From a virus, in IMG/VR virus record IMGVR_UViG_3300031857_000076, positions 1 through 64,000 of that record: DNA of 64,000 nt; one strand, given 5' to 3'. This document shows, piece after piece, positions 46,505-54,934 of the stretch; positions within the stretch are counted from its first letter, which is position 1; every line of letters begins with the position of its first letter. Position numbers and translations under genes: made by a program. The notes under the pieces were generated by a model. That model saw nothing but the letters and a program-made list of their open reading frames with translations. It made no database searches and was not told the origin of the DNA.

Positions 46505-46956
46505 ATTCTTTTGATATACGATTCTGAATCTTTTTTAAAACCCATTTTTTGATAAATTTTCTTTAACTTATTAGATGTTGGATAGTTTTCAACACAGTTC
46601 ATGATAACATATTCTATGCCTCTTTTTTGGGCAAATTTAATTGCTGTCTTGTATAAGGCAAATGATTTTTTTGGATTTTTACTAACCCAACAATATTCAG
46701 TAAACATTCTTTTGCCTAAAAATGGATGCATACCATCCATAAACATAATTAAGCCATCCACTTGATTATTTTCAAAATTTGCCCAACAGTGAATACTATT
46801 ATTTAGTAACGCTGGATGAGCAAATGAATCAATGACACATTGAGGATTGATCGGCAAATATGCGTGTCCATATTTGGAGTTTTCCTCTTTAAAAATAGAC
46901 TCTAAATCTCTGAAAGCTTTTTCAAACTTTTGAGCAGATATGACTTTTTCAATCAT
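46501..46956 (-). CDS. GNAT-like N-acetyltransferase (151 aa)
   Basis: Middle CWANFENNQVDGLIMFMDGM (beta strand pair), MFTEYCWVSKNPKKSFALYK, and a C-terminal NCVENYPTSNKLKKIYQKMG then FKKDSESYIK, the helix-strand end typical of GNAT folds where the Asn/Tyr and K-x-Y-x-K-x-GF segment pack on acetyl-CoA. Length fits. Substrate unknown. Confidence 0.72.
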   Translation of the reverse strand: MIEKVISAQKFEKAFRDLESIFKEENSKYGHAYLPINPQCVIDSFAHPALLNNSIHCWANFENNQVDGLIMFMDGMHPFLGKRMFTEYCWVSKNPKKSFALYKTAIKFAQKRGIEYVIMNCVENYPTSNKLKKIYQKMGFKKDSESYIKRI

Positions 46957-47687
46957 TTTGTCACAAGGGACAATAGCTTACGGCTTTCTTTAATTGGAAT
47001 ATCTTCGAAAGAGTTCCAATTTGCAGCCTCTTCATTCTTATAGGTTTCGTCTTTCCACATCTTCCTCAAATGCTTTTTGAAAGCTTCAAAATCTGCGCAG
47101 CCAAGATTTTGTTTAGCTGCATTCTTGAGAGCGTTCTGTGGTGTTAGCGATTGAACAATTGCTTCGCTTTCCTCATAAGCGACCTTGTTTTTAGACTTAT
47201 CAATTTCATCATCACCAACAATATGAATATTGAGATAATTGCGAACAGCGCGAACAAAAGCGCGATTTTCAGCGATAGTCTCAAGAAACTTAATGCCAAA
47301 GCCTGAACAGTTGTCAAACGTGGCGTTTGCGGTGCTGCTGAAAATTTGGGAAATTCCATTTGTTTCATAGTTTGGCATCCAACGAATTTCGCAAACCGCT
47401 GTTGCGTAATTTGAAGATACAGTGTTAATTGTATAACGAACAGTTTCAAGACCACGAAAACGAGCTAGTTCTTTGATGCCTGCAAGCTTAATAAGAAGCT
47501 GATGATCACCAAGACCTTCAATTGAATCTGGCATTTGCATTTTACGAGTTTCAAACCAATCCTTGTTAGGATATAAATGCTCTGGTTTGATCATTGCTCG
47601 CCAGTTAATTGAGCCGTCTTCATTGAATTTATATTCAACGCCTTCGATAAGGCCCATTTCGTTACGCTTGTATTTGTTAGGATTCAT
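46953..47687 (-). CDS. conserved phage protein, possible ssDNA-annealing protein (244 aa)
   Basis: Central region TVRYTINTVSSNYATAVCEI, WMPNYETNGISQIFSSTANA and AENRAFVRAVRNYLNIHIVG (about residues 105-165). An AENRAF-RAVRN-L-I-I-V motif after a beta-sheet recalls Rad52/Erf-type recombination mediators, but this is a distant pattern match; otherwise it is a conserved phage hypothetical. Its C-terminal part ends DIPIKESRKLLSLV. Overlaps its neighbours by 4 and 11 bases. Confidence 0.6.
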   Translation of the reverse strand: MNPNKYKRNEMGLIEGVEYKFNEDGSINWRAMIKPEHLYPNKDWFETRKMQMPDSIEGLGDHQLLIKLAGIKELARFRGLETVRYTINTVSSNYATAVCEIRWMPNYETNGISQIFSSTANATFDNCSGFGIKFLETIAENRAFVRAVRNYLNIHIVGDDEIDKSKNKVAYEESEAIVQSLTPQNALKNAAKQNLGCADFEAFKKHLRKMWKDETYKNEEAANWNSFEDIPIKESRKLLSLVTK

Positions 47688-48840
47688 AAATAAAATAGTG
47701 ATCTAAATCTGTCCAGAATGATTCATTATAGATCACATCTGATGCTCTGTCAACAAAAACTTGATCACAATCAACATGAGCTTTGGAAGGATAACGCTTG
47801 CCGCTGGAAAAAATATCCTTTTTGGTCAAAAATTTCAAATTTGGAATTTGAGATAGCTCACTTACTCTTTCTTGATTTGGTGGTTCGTCAAGTTCAACTC
47901 TAAAATCAAAATAAAAATTACGAATCTCTGCTAACTCTTCTTTATTTTTAGTTGAACAAGAAATATCTAAACCCAAGTTCTTGACTGATTCTAAATATTC
48001 TTTGGAAAAGTCTTTTGTGTTTTGGATTTGAAAAGTGATTTTTTTGATATTGTTTTTGCACTGAGCTAAGAGATTAGTCTCAATTGGTTGACTCGCTATA
48101 ACGTGGCAAGCATAGTTTGAGCACCAAGCAAGTAGATTGTTTTCATTATGAAAATAATCCATTCTGATATTGATGAGTCTATTTTTTAATTCTTCGGCAA
48201 AGCCATAAAAGTCTGGAATGATTTCAACAACAGCTTGTGAATAAAGTTCGCCAATGAATTTGGTGTTGATGCTTTTTGTGTATGGCACATTTAACAATTC
48301 ACACACATTTTTAACAACATCTTCTGGCTTAATGGTATTGATTGATTTGGGCTTTTCGTGATAAGTGTAGCTTGGTTTACGGCCACCGCGATCAGCCTCT
48401 AAGATGCGAACTTTGCTTGGAGTGCTCCAATACGGATTGGCATGGCTTGGATAAATGTGAGAGTAAAGAACAACAATTGGCACATCAAAAGCGCTCGCTT
48501 GATGAACAGGAAAACTATCAATTCCCAAATGAAGGCTTGAATTCTTAACAATGTATGATGTTTGCTTTCTGGAGAAACCAAGGAAAGCTTTGTCAACAAG
48601 AGGCAACTGAGGATCATCGCCGCCGCCAATTTGATAAATTTTGTATCCAAGTGGTCGCAGCAAATTCTTCAAAAGCTCAATAACTTCTGGAAAGAACTCA
48701 TAAAATTTTGAGTCAATTTTGTTATCCACATGAACCGTGATATATTTATCGTCAATCACAGGAATGTAGTGGGTGGGGAAAATTGGTTTGCCGATTTTTA
48801 CCCCTAAACTTTTAGCGTATTCTTGTATTAAATGACTCAT
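47677..48840 (-). CDS. GT9-like glycosyltransferase with extra C-terminal domain (387 aa)
   Basis: Starts MSHLIQEYAKSLGVKIGKPI. The N-terminal 180 residues resemble the C-terminal half of heptosyltransferases: GYKIYQIGGGDDPQLPLVDK, SYIVKNSSLHLGIDSFPVHQ and ASAFDVPIVVLYSHI, the nucleotide-sugar-binding Rossmann half with the conserved G-D-S/T and H. It continues into a domain of about 170 residues with no recognised family. The acceptor-binding half is missing, so it may be a nonclassical GT. Context: glycan cluster. Confidence 0.7.
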   Translation of the reverse strand: MSHLIQEYAKSLGVKIGKPIFPTHYIPVIDDKYITVHVDNKIDSKFYEFFPEVIELLKNLLRPLGYKIYQIGGGDDPQLPLVDKAFLGFSRKQTSYIVKNSSLHLGIDSFPVHQASAFDVPIVVLYSHIYPSHANPYWSTPSKVRILEADRGGRKPSYTYHEKPKSINTIKPEDVVKNVCELLNVPYTKSINTKFIGELYSQAVVEIIPDFYGFAEELKNRLINIRMDYFHNENNLLAWCSNYACHVIASQPIETNLLAQCKNNIKKITFQIQNTKDFSKEYLESVKNLGLDISCSTKNKEELAEIRNFYFDFRVELDEPPNQERVSELSQIPNLKFLTKKDIFSSGKRYPSKAHVDCDQVFVDRASDVIYNESFWTDLDHYFIYES

Positions 48841-48841
48841 A

Positions 48842-49234
48842 TTAATCTCCTTTTTCAATGCGAATAGAATCGCTATCCTCATGGTGAGTGGAAAACTCAA
48901 TAATTTCTGAATTTTCCAAAGCTAATAGGCGATGCCGCAAACCAACTGGAACATGAAAAATATCTCCTTCATAAAGCTCTTGCATGATAGCTGCATTTAT
49001 ATCGTTGCCAGTTCCATAATAAAGAACAACAGAGCCTTTGTTCACATAGAAGGTTTCAGTTTTCTTTTCGTGGTAATGCCAAGAAAGCTTTTTTCCTTTA
49101 AAAAGAAAAAGAAGTTTGCCGCAATAATCATCGCGATTTACTAACCATTTTTCATATCCCCATCCTTTAGGGACATAGTGTGAAGTTTTGCATCCTTCTT
49201 TAATGAAATTGCAATTGAGTTCGGTCTTTTCCAT
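48842..49234 (-). CDS. cupin protein, possible sugar isomerase/epimerase (130 aa)
   Basis: Cupin metal motifs: LSWHYHEKKTETFYVNKG (His52, His54, Glu60 region) and a second GDIFHVPVGLRHRL with late His. Opens GWGYEKWLVNRDDYCGKLLF and ends STHHEDSDSIRI. This order is like the cupins of type II mannose-6-phosphate isomerase and D-lyxose isomerase families. Probably modifies a sugar or nucleotide sugar. Overlaps the large glycosyltransferase by 35 bases. Confidence 0.8.
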   Translation of the reverse strand: MEKTELNCNFIKEGCKTSHYVPKGWGYEKWLVNRDDYCGKLLFLFKGKKLSWHYHEKKTETFYVNKGSVVLYYGTGNDINAAIMQELYEGDIFHVPVGLRHRLLALENSEIIEFSTHHEDSDSIRIEKGD

Positions 49235-51089
49235 TATGTTGATAGGTAAAATGTCTTTGTGTTGTGATGAAAGGTAAGAACGCTAGTTCAAAATATCCTT
49301 TGTGCTCACCTTGCCCTTCCAAGAAAAGAAGATTGTCAAAGATTGGCGAATATGGTAAAATTTTGTGAACGCATGGATGCTCATCTACAATCTCAAAAAA
49401 CTGTGGCAGCGTAATAAAGTAAATATGATGGTCTGGATAAAGTTCTTGCAAATTTTCTAGCAACGCATTCACCATTAATACGTCACCAGCAGATTGAGGC
49501 ATAACAACAGCAATTCTTTTTCCTTCATCATCTTTATCCAAAACATCTCCAATATCAATTGTTTTGGGTTCAATTTTAGCAGCAGTATTTTTAAAATGAT
49601 TTAAAACTTGCTCTCTATTAAGGTCTGATTTGAGCCTTTCAATCCAATGCAAGCAGCCTTGATGATTGCGATCAACTGTTTCTCCAAGAATATTCTTGTA
49701 TAAGTCAATGATCCATTCACAATTATCTTCAATATTTGGAGGTTGATAGTTGGGATTTTTAACTCTCTCTTGAATGCTCCAATCTTCAACAAAAGGCGCA
49801 TTATCAAACATCTCTTCTAATTGCTTGCAAACAACCTCAATAGAGCAATGATTGATTACAAAATCTCTGGCCTTTTTGCCAATTTCAGCACGTTTTTCAG
49901 GCTTCATATTGTAAACTTTTTCTAATTGTTTACAAATGCTAAATGCACTGGTTGATGCCTTAATAAATTGAGTTCCTGGCTCACGATACTCTGACCAATC
50001 CAAGGGCAAGCCTCCACTCTCATCTGTGCAGTAGTCTTCGCCGCAAGAATAATTTGTAACAAGCGTGATGAGTTCAGCGAGTTTGGCTTCTTGAACAGGA
50101 ATCTCTTGTCCTCCGCTTGTGAATGGATGACAATAAACATCCATAAGATTATAAACCTCATTCAATTGAGCCTCATTGACTCCATGAACAATATTGGTTG
50201 TGGAAACGCTTTTTTGAGCTTTGCAGTATGGACAGTTCAAGTCTTGGCCCTGATATGGCTTAATTTCGTATTGGCGGCAATTCTTGCAGAAGTATGTTGT
50301 TAAAACATCAGAATTGTCAATATTCTTTTCTCTCAAGAGTCTTGGAATATCCCATCCCTCCATCCAGTGAGTATGAAGCAATAGCTTGGGTTTTGATTCT
50401 GGATTTTTTGCTTTGAATTCACAAAAACCATCTAAAAGATTTGGGACGCTTTTTCTAAGCTGATTGCGAAACACAAACCCAATAATAAAGTTATCTTTGA
50501 TATTGAATTTTTTTCTCAGGTCGTTTTTAATTTTTGGACCAAGGTTGTAGAACTGGTTGACATCGAGAGTTCCAGGGAGTGTTCTCACATGGCCATATCC
50601 CATCTCTTTTAAAGCCTTTTCTGCGAACGAGGCCCATACAAGATAGTTCTTGACCTTTGGCGCTGCATCAACAGCGTCAGGAAGGATTGGAAGCGAATCT
50701 AGCGTGGTCCAAATGATTGAGGTGATGTGATTCCACCAAGGCTTGTCACAAAAACCATTAAAGGCCCAAATATCTTCAATGCCAAGATAAACATCTGGCT
50801 TTAATTTTTCAATAGCATTGTCAATGCCGTAAGCACCATAATGGGCCGCTCTTTCTTTTCCAGCGTCTCCCTTAATTTGTGCCATGACATTTGGATTTGG
50901 CATGGAACCATAGCACTGCCAAGGTTGAAACTTACAATCTGGCGCATCCCAAGGCAAGCCATTAGCGAATTCTATGAGTTCATATTTGCCAGTTTCATGC
51001 AGTTTGCGTAAAATGTTTTTATTATTTTTCCCGAAGCCAGTAAAGAGTCGCGAAAAATTAGTATGAAATAGAATTCTTTTTTTTCTCAT
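49200..51089 (-). CDS. large GT-B glycosyltransferase with zinc ribbon (629 aa)
   Basis: Start at the ATG of MRKKRILFHTNFSRLFTGFG, one base from the upstream stop. The first 440 residues form a GT4-like GT-B fold: FGKNNKNILRKL in the N-lobe, FIIGFVFRNQLRKSVPNLLD and SGGQEIPVQEAKLAELITLV, the E-x7-E-like nucleotide site. An inserted zinc ribbon, CKNCRQYEIKPYQGQDLNCP-YC (about 272-294), is unusual. The C-terminal 150 residues (RIAVVMPQSAGDVLMVNALL) begin like a GT9 N-lobe, so it may be a GT4-GT9 fusion. Confidence 0.82.
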   Translation of the reverse strand: MRKKRILFHTNFSRLFTGFGKNNKNILRKLHETGKYELIEFANGLPWDAPDCKFQPWQCYGSMPNPNVMAQIKGDAGKERAAHYGAYGIDNAIEKLKPDVYLGIEDIWAFNGFCDKPWWNHITSIIWTTLDSLPILPDAVDAAPKVKNYLVWASFAEKALKEMGYGHVRTLPGTLDVNQFYNLGPKIKNDLRKKFNIKDNFIIGFVFRNQLRKSVPNLLDGFCEFKAKNPESKPKLLLHTHWMEGWDIPRLLREKNIDNSDVLTTYFCKNCRQYEIKPYQGQDLNCPYCKAQKSVSTTNIVHGVNEAQLNEVYNLMDVYCHPFTSGGQEIPVQEAKLAELITLVTNYSCGEDYCTDESGGLPLDWSEYREPGTQFIKASTSAFSICKQLEKVYNMKPEKRAEIGKKARDFVINHCSIEVVCKQLEEMFDNAPFVEDWSIQERVKNPNYQPPNIEDNCEWIIDLYKNILGETVDRNHQGCLHWIERLKSDLNREQVLNHFKNTAAKIEPKTIDIGDVLDKDDEGKRIAVVMPQSAGDVLMVNALLENLQELYPDHHIYFITLPQFFEIVDEHPCVHKILPYSPIFDNLLFLEGQGEHKGYFELAFLPFITTQRHFTYQHNGKDRTQLQFH

Positions 51090-51090
51090 G

Positions 51091-51549
51091 TTATTCTGAG
51101 GCTTGGGCTTTTGATTCAAAAATTTTAACTAGGCAGGTTTCAAGAAACACTCTTAGAGCTTCTGCTTCTGAAAGCTCTACACCCATGCCAAATTTTTGAT
51201 TGCCGTTGCGAGAAACAGAGAACGAGAAGGCATCTGCGCCATCTTTCTTTTTGTATCGAGTCCAAGAGATTTGAGTTTTATTTTCTTCAAATGAGTGAAA
51301 AGCTTTCCATTCGCCATAAGTGCGAATTGCATGAATCAATCCACCAATCTCATTTTCGTTGAGCTTAATGGCTATGGTCTTTTCAGGGTTCTTTTGGTTG
51401 CCAGAAAATGATCCATTTTTTGTTTGCTCATTCCAAGAGAATTGTTGAATACCGTTTACATAAACGGTTGGTTGTCCTTTGGAAGATAGTTGGAAAGAAA
51501 AGGCGCAACCAGTATTTTTGCTATTTGGCTTGTAGAAGGCGAGATTCAT
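51091..51549 (-). CDS. conserved phage protein, possible ssDNA-binding (152 aa)
   Basis: Starts MNLAFYKPNSKNTGCAFSFQ; beta-rich, with FSWNEQTKNGSFSG, AIKLNENEIGGLIHAIRTYG and AFSFSVSRNGNQKFGMGVEL, then a C-terminal helix ALRVFLETCLVKIF. The layout (four-strand sheet plus helix) is like PC4/YdbC-type single-strand DNA-binding proteins found in phages. A pattern-level suggestion. Confidence 0.6.
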   Translation of the reverse strand: MNLAFYKPNSKNTGCAFSFQLSSKGQPTVYVNGIQQFSWNEQTKNGSFSGNQKNPEKTIAIKLNENEIGGLIHAIRTYGEWKAFHSFEENKTQISWTRYKKKDGADAFSFSVSRNGNQKFGMGVELSEAEALRVFLETCLVKIFESKAQASE

Positions 51550-51563
51550 ATAGGATAGTAAAT

Positions 51564-52181
51564 TTACTGTTTCAAAAATCTATGATATAAAGCAATAGAT
51601 TGATAATGAACAGAAGTAAATTTATCCTTCATTTCTTTGGACCAAGACTCTCCAGTATATGTTGTGGCCCAAAGTTTTTTATCTCTTTCAATTTTTAAGT
51701 CAAATTGTTTTTCTACAAAATCCTGCGCTTCATGGTAACGATCAAAAACAAATACTTTATCAATAGCTAGTTCACCATTAAGGTGAGTGTATTCGTATTG
51801 ATTAATGTAGTGATTTAAATTCTGAAATGAGTTCTTTTCATCTGATAAGATGAAGTGCTCCAATGAAGGAATCTTCATGGACGATTTCATCTGGTTATAT
51901 AGGCTAGTAACCTGATCAAATGGATTTCTTAATACAGTAAATTTTAAATAAGAATTAATCTGTAAGAATTTGTGATACTCTGAAATATAACTATGAGGGT
52001 GTCCGCGAGGCGTGTTTTTTTCTATGCAACACATTGCGCCTCTGATGGTGAATATCTTATAAGAGTCTTCGTTTAAGTTGGAGCTTTCTGGAAGATGTTT
52101 TTTACAAATAGCAAATTCTAAACTGGAACCTCCAGTTTTAGGAATATGCACAAAGATGGTTTTATAGACCGAAAAAAACAT
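51564..52181 (-). CDS. sulfotransferase family 2 protein (205 aa)
   Basis: MFFSVYKTIFVHIPKTGGSS gives the PAPS 5' loop (about 9-22) and LKFTVLRNPFDQVTSLYNQM the 3' motif (about 80-99). Same family as 33545 and 45559. Start shares one base with the upstream oxygenase stop (TAATG), so the two are coupled: hydroxylation and sulfation enzymes in tandem. Candidate catalytic His in GHPHSYISEYH. Confidence 0.87.
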   Translation of the reverse strand: MFFSVYKTIFVHIPKTGGSSLEFAICKKHLPESSNLNEDSYKIFTIRGAMCCIEKNTPRGHPHSYISEYHKFLQINSYLKFTVLRNPFDQVTSLYNQMKSSMKIPSLEHFILSDEKNSFQNLNHYINQYEYTHLNGELAIDKVFVFDRYHEAQDFVEKQFDLKIERDKKLWATTYTGESWSKEMKDKFTSVHYQSIALYHRFLKQ

Positions 52182-52741
52182 TATTCTAGTGTGAAGTGAC
52201 AATACATGTTGGCATAATAATTGCCGTTAAACGATGTTTTACGTCCATGAAGACAGAGAGCAGATTCATAATAAACACATTCTCCAGGTTCTATTAAAAC
52301 TTGATGCTCAACTCCAGAATGGTCCACAATGTCAAATAGCCAAGGTTGCCCATCTAATGCCACGCTCATGTTTACACTAATATGATGCGTTTCTTTTTTA
52401 TCCACATGCATTCCTAAAGTGGCCCCATTCTTATAGAAGCGAATGCCGTAAATGATTCCTTTGGGGTTTAGTTTTGCACCCGACCAAGATGAAAGAGCAT
52501 CATACATTTCTAGTATAACTTGTTTTTTAAGTTCTGGAAATCTCTGCAAGCAAAGTAGGTCTGTGGCAACTTCAAATTGACTTGATTTAATCCACCCTTT
52601 TAAGTCTGGCTTTAGGGTATCAGAATATTCTGGAACTCGCTCATTAATATGATTGGCCAAAACCTCTTGAATCATTTGCCATGATTTTTCTGGAATTTTT
52701 GTTTTATAAAAACCCTTATCAGTAAACTTAGGGATGTTCAT
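52181..52741 (-). CDS. 2OG-Fe(II) oxygenase, prolyl-hydroxylase-like (186 aa)
   Basis: Iron triad: GMHVDKKETHH (His112, Asp114) and ALCLHGRKTS (His165), with Arg167 for 2-oxoglutarate. YGIRFYKNGATLG and EPGECVYYESALCLHG are typical of P4H-type domains. There is only the catalytic domain. Together with the coupled sulfotransferase downstream it forms a modification pair. Substrate unknown; poly-Pro fibres are candidates. Confidence 0.87.
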   Translation of the reverse strand: MNIPKFTDKGFYKTKIPEKSWQMIQEVLANHINERVPEYSDTLKPDLKGWIKSSQFEVATDLLCLQRFPELKKQVILEMYDALSSWSGAKLNPKGIIYGIRFYKNGATLGMHVDKKETHHISVNMSVALDGQPWLFDIVDHSGVEHQVLIEPGECVYYESALCLHGRKTSFNGNYYANMYCHFTLE

Positions 52742-53127
52742 AATTCGACCTTAATGTTTTTGCTCTCAATGGTTTTAGGTTGCTCTGAGGCGTGTTTTGC
52801 ACCATTTCTCTTTTTAGAATAGTCTTCCAAGTATTGCTTTTTAACAGGGTCAACACCGCCAGCTTTCTCTGCTCGTTGAGCACTCATTTCTGCGCTATAA
52901 TTAAGCAAGTCTCCATAAGAACCTTTCTTGGCCGCTGTGCGCTCTACAAACTTCTGTTGACTAAAAGCATCCATCTTTGTATCAATGCTTGCATTGGGCG
53001 AAAAAAACACTCTGTCCCATTTTAGTCCATTTGAATCAACGAATTCATGAATGTCATTCATTCTTTGAATGATTTCAATCTCTTCACCAGTTTGCGGGTT
53101 ACGATAGCAGTATAGCGGCATAACCAT
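52738..53127 (-). CDS. FmdB-like protein with N-terminal ribbon (129 aa)
   Basis: Starts MVMPLYCYRNPQTGEEIEII (an ATG two codons later is equally good). MPLY-x-Y-R-x-P-x-T-G-E resembles the N-terminus of FmdB-family zinc-ribbon proteins, but only one of the Cys pairs remains, so metal binding may be lost. Followed by DRVFFSPNASIDTKMDAFSQ and an Ala/Lys-rich tail. A terminator sits directly upstream, so it may need read-through or its own promoter. Confidence 0.65.
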   Translation of the reverse strand: MVMPLYCYRNPQTGEEIEIIQRMNDIHEFVDSNGLKWDRVFFSPNASIDTKMDAFSQQKFVERTAAKKGSYGDLLNYSAEMSAQRAEKAGGVDPVKKQYLEDYSKKRNGAKHASEQPKTIESKNIKVEL

Positions 53128-53135
53128 TTTAAAAC

Positions 53136-53165
53136 AAAAAAGCGGGTTTTTCAACCCGCTTTTCT
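53136..53165 (-). terminator. rho-independent terminator inside the operon
   Basis: Stem agcgggtt / aacccgct (53141-53148 with 53153-53160), loop TTTC; on the minus strand followed by a T6 run. Sits between hsp20 (stop 53168) and the FmdB-like gene, so it could attenuate the distal glycan genes. Confidence 0.85.
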
Positions 53166-53167
53166 TA

Positions 53168-53413
53168 TTATTGAATTTGAACAACTCTTGTTTCTTTTGG
53201 CTTTTGAGGAATCCTGATTTCTAGGATGCCATCTTCAAGTTTAGCAGAAGTGCTGGTAATCTCATAAGCTTGAGGAATAGTTTCTGCAAGATAACTCGAA
53301 CCATACTTTTCGCTATTTGCTGAAATGATTAAGTAGCGGTTATCGAATTCGATTTGAATTTCGTTTTTCTTATATCCAGGCGCTTGGATTTCTAATACTA
53401 GGTCTTCTTTCAT
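53168..53413 (-). CDS. small heat-shock protein Hsp20-like (81 aa)
   Basis: An alpha-crystallin domain reduced to its core: LVLEIQAPGYKKNEIQIEFD at the N-terminus, a short loop, and the last strand AKLEDGILEIRIPQKP with the typical L-x-D/N-G-I-L motif. It lacks the usual N-terminal arm and the I-x-I tail, so it is about half the size of bacterial Hsp20. Short Hsp20s are common in cyanophages. Overlaps the GT gene upstream (ATGA). Confidence 0.85.
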   Translation of the reverse strand: MKEDLVLEIQAPGYKKNEIQIEFDNRYLIISANSEKYGSSYLAETIPQAYEITSTSAKLEDGILEIRIPQKPKETRVVQIQ

Positions 53414-54480
53414 AGGTGAGAGATGATTTGGTTAAGAGTGTTTTCGTAGGTTAGTTCTTTGGAGAGTTGAATGCCAGCCTCGTTAACTGTTCCAACTTTT
53501 TGCTCTGCTCTTTCAAACGCAGAAATCACAGATTCCTTACTCCAATTCCACATATTTCCTTGATTATACATGTCATTTTCGCGGAAGAAAACTCCATCAT
53601 AAATTGGAATCATACCATTAGGTTCAACAAGAATAGTGTTGGTTTCATTGGCCCAATCTTTGTGAGCGGTTGCATTCAAGACAATTGACCACTTACCTAA
53701 ACAAGTAGCATTGAAAGCTGGCAAGTTCCAACCTTCTGCTCCACTCAAGCCAGTGAGGTCAATGTCAATAGCATTGAGAAAATCATTGACTTCCGCATTG
53801 GTTTGAAGGAATGGCAAGAAGTTGATGTTGCTATACCTCTTTCCTCCAAGAACAGAATCATAAATCTGCTTCATTTGCTCATGCGGCAAGAATGGATTTG
53901 TAACGCAGCAACTTAACAAGTAGCGTGGATTATTACCATATTTTTCTAGCCAAGTTTGAATGATTTTAGCAGTATGTTTGCGATTTTCAAACTTGCCCAT
54001 GAGTCCAAAGTGAATTCTTTCTGGCAAGTATTTTTTACCAGTGACATGAAAGGTTTGGTCAAATCCAAGTTTATATGAGGCGATGTTTTCGCAACCTTCT
54101 TTCCTAAAGGCATTTGCGGCATAATCTCCACAAAATAGAGTTTTTGTCTGTAGATTGGAGAGGGCTTTTTCAACAAATGTTGGTTGAGACGCTTCGTAAA
54201 AAGTAATTAAATATTGCTTTTCAGTTTTGCGATTATCGCTACCGTTTAGATGCCAAAGTTTCAAACTTGGCACTTCTTTCTTCAAGTATAAGAACCGATT
54301 ATTAACTGCGTTTTGAAGCCAATTGGAGAACTCTGGTTCAAGATTGTGAGCAGATGGGTCAACTTTTCCAATGGGGAAAAGACCAACTTGCATATTTTTG
54401 CGCCACATCTCGCGCAGTAGATTAATTGCCACATTTCCAAAGGAAAGGGAATTAATTGGAGCTTCAACAATTAATTGCAT
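53410..54480 (-). CDS. GT-B glycosyltransferase (356 aa)
   Basis: Starts MQLIVEAPINSLSFGNVAIN. Segments LKLWHLNGSDNRK, THVTGKKYLP and HFGLMGKFENRKHTAKIIQT, then IDIDLTGLSGAEGWNLPAFN and LVEPNGMIPIYDG, correspond to GT1/GT4-type C-lobe motifs in order (G-K-x-E-x-RK; S-x-x-E-G-W-x-L-P; V-E-P-N-G). Soluble, no membrane segment. Part of the glycan cluster 47677-54480. Confidence 0.8.
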   Translation of the reverse strand: MQLIVEAPINSLSFGNVAINLLREMWRKNMQVGLFPIGKVDPSAHNLEPEFSNWLQNAVNNRFLYLKKEVPSLKLWHLNGSDNRKTEKQYLITFYEASQPTFVEKALSNLQTKTLFCGDYAANAFRKEGCENIASYKLGFDQTFHVTGKKYLPERIHFGLMGKFENRKHTAKIIQTWLEKYGNNPRYLLSCCVTNPFLPHEQMKQIYDSVLGGKRYSNINFLPFLQTNAEVNDFLNAIDIDLTGLSGAEGWNLPAFNATCLGKWSIVLNATAHKDWANETNTILVEPNGMIPIYDGVFFRENDMYNQGNMWNWSKESVISAFERAEQKVGTVNEAGIQLSKELTYENTLNQIISHL

Positions 54481-54482
54481 AA

Positions 54483-54926
54483 TTAAAATGGAATGTCATC
54501 ACCCTCTTCACCGCCAGTCCCAGACTCTTCTTCCTCAACTGTGGCTGTGATCTTCTTTGGCGCGACTTTCTTTTCTTTTTGTGTCGGGGAGCTTTCAGTC
54601 TTTTCAGACTTTTCAAATCGAGGAACAAAGTTAACACGATCAGCAACAATAAAGGTCTTGGTAGTTTTCTTACCTTCTTTGTTTTCGTAAGTATCGGTAG
54701 CCAAGCGACCATCAACAATAACACTAGAACCTTTCTTGAGATTTTTGGCGCAAATTTCGCCTTGTTTATCCCAAACATCAACGCTCATATAAAGAGGGTC
54801 TTTGTTTTCATCCTTATAATTTTCGCGATGAGCAATGCGAAGATTGCAAACGCACTTGCCAGTTTTTGTGTATCGAGCTTCGGGGTCAGCGACCAAAAAG
54901 CCGTAGAGAATTGTTTTATTTACCAT
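54483..54926 (-). CDS. ssb: single-stranded DNA-binding protein SSB (147 aa)
   Basis: OB-fold SSB: NKTILYGFLVADPEARYTKT, CNLRIAHRENYKD, DVWDKQGEICAKNLKKGSSV and GRLATDTYENKEGKK (residues about 3-90), then a flexible Lys/Glu/Thr linker and the acidic tail EEGDDIPF that recruits partner proteins. Length 147 fits a bacterial-type SSB. It protects replicating phage DNA. Two bases upstream of the GT gene. Confidence 0.93.
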   Translation of the reverse strand: MVNKTILYGFLVADPEARYTKTGKCVCNLRIAHRENYKDENKDPLYMSVDVWDKQGEICAKNLKKGSSVIVDGRLATDTYENKEGKKTTKTFIVADRVNFVPRFEKSEKTESSPTQKEKKVAPKKITATVEEEESGTGGEEGDDIPF

Positions 54927-54934
54927 ATTCGTGT

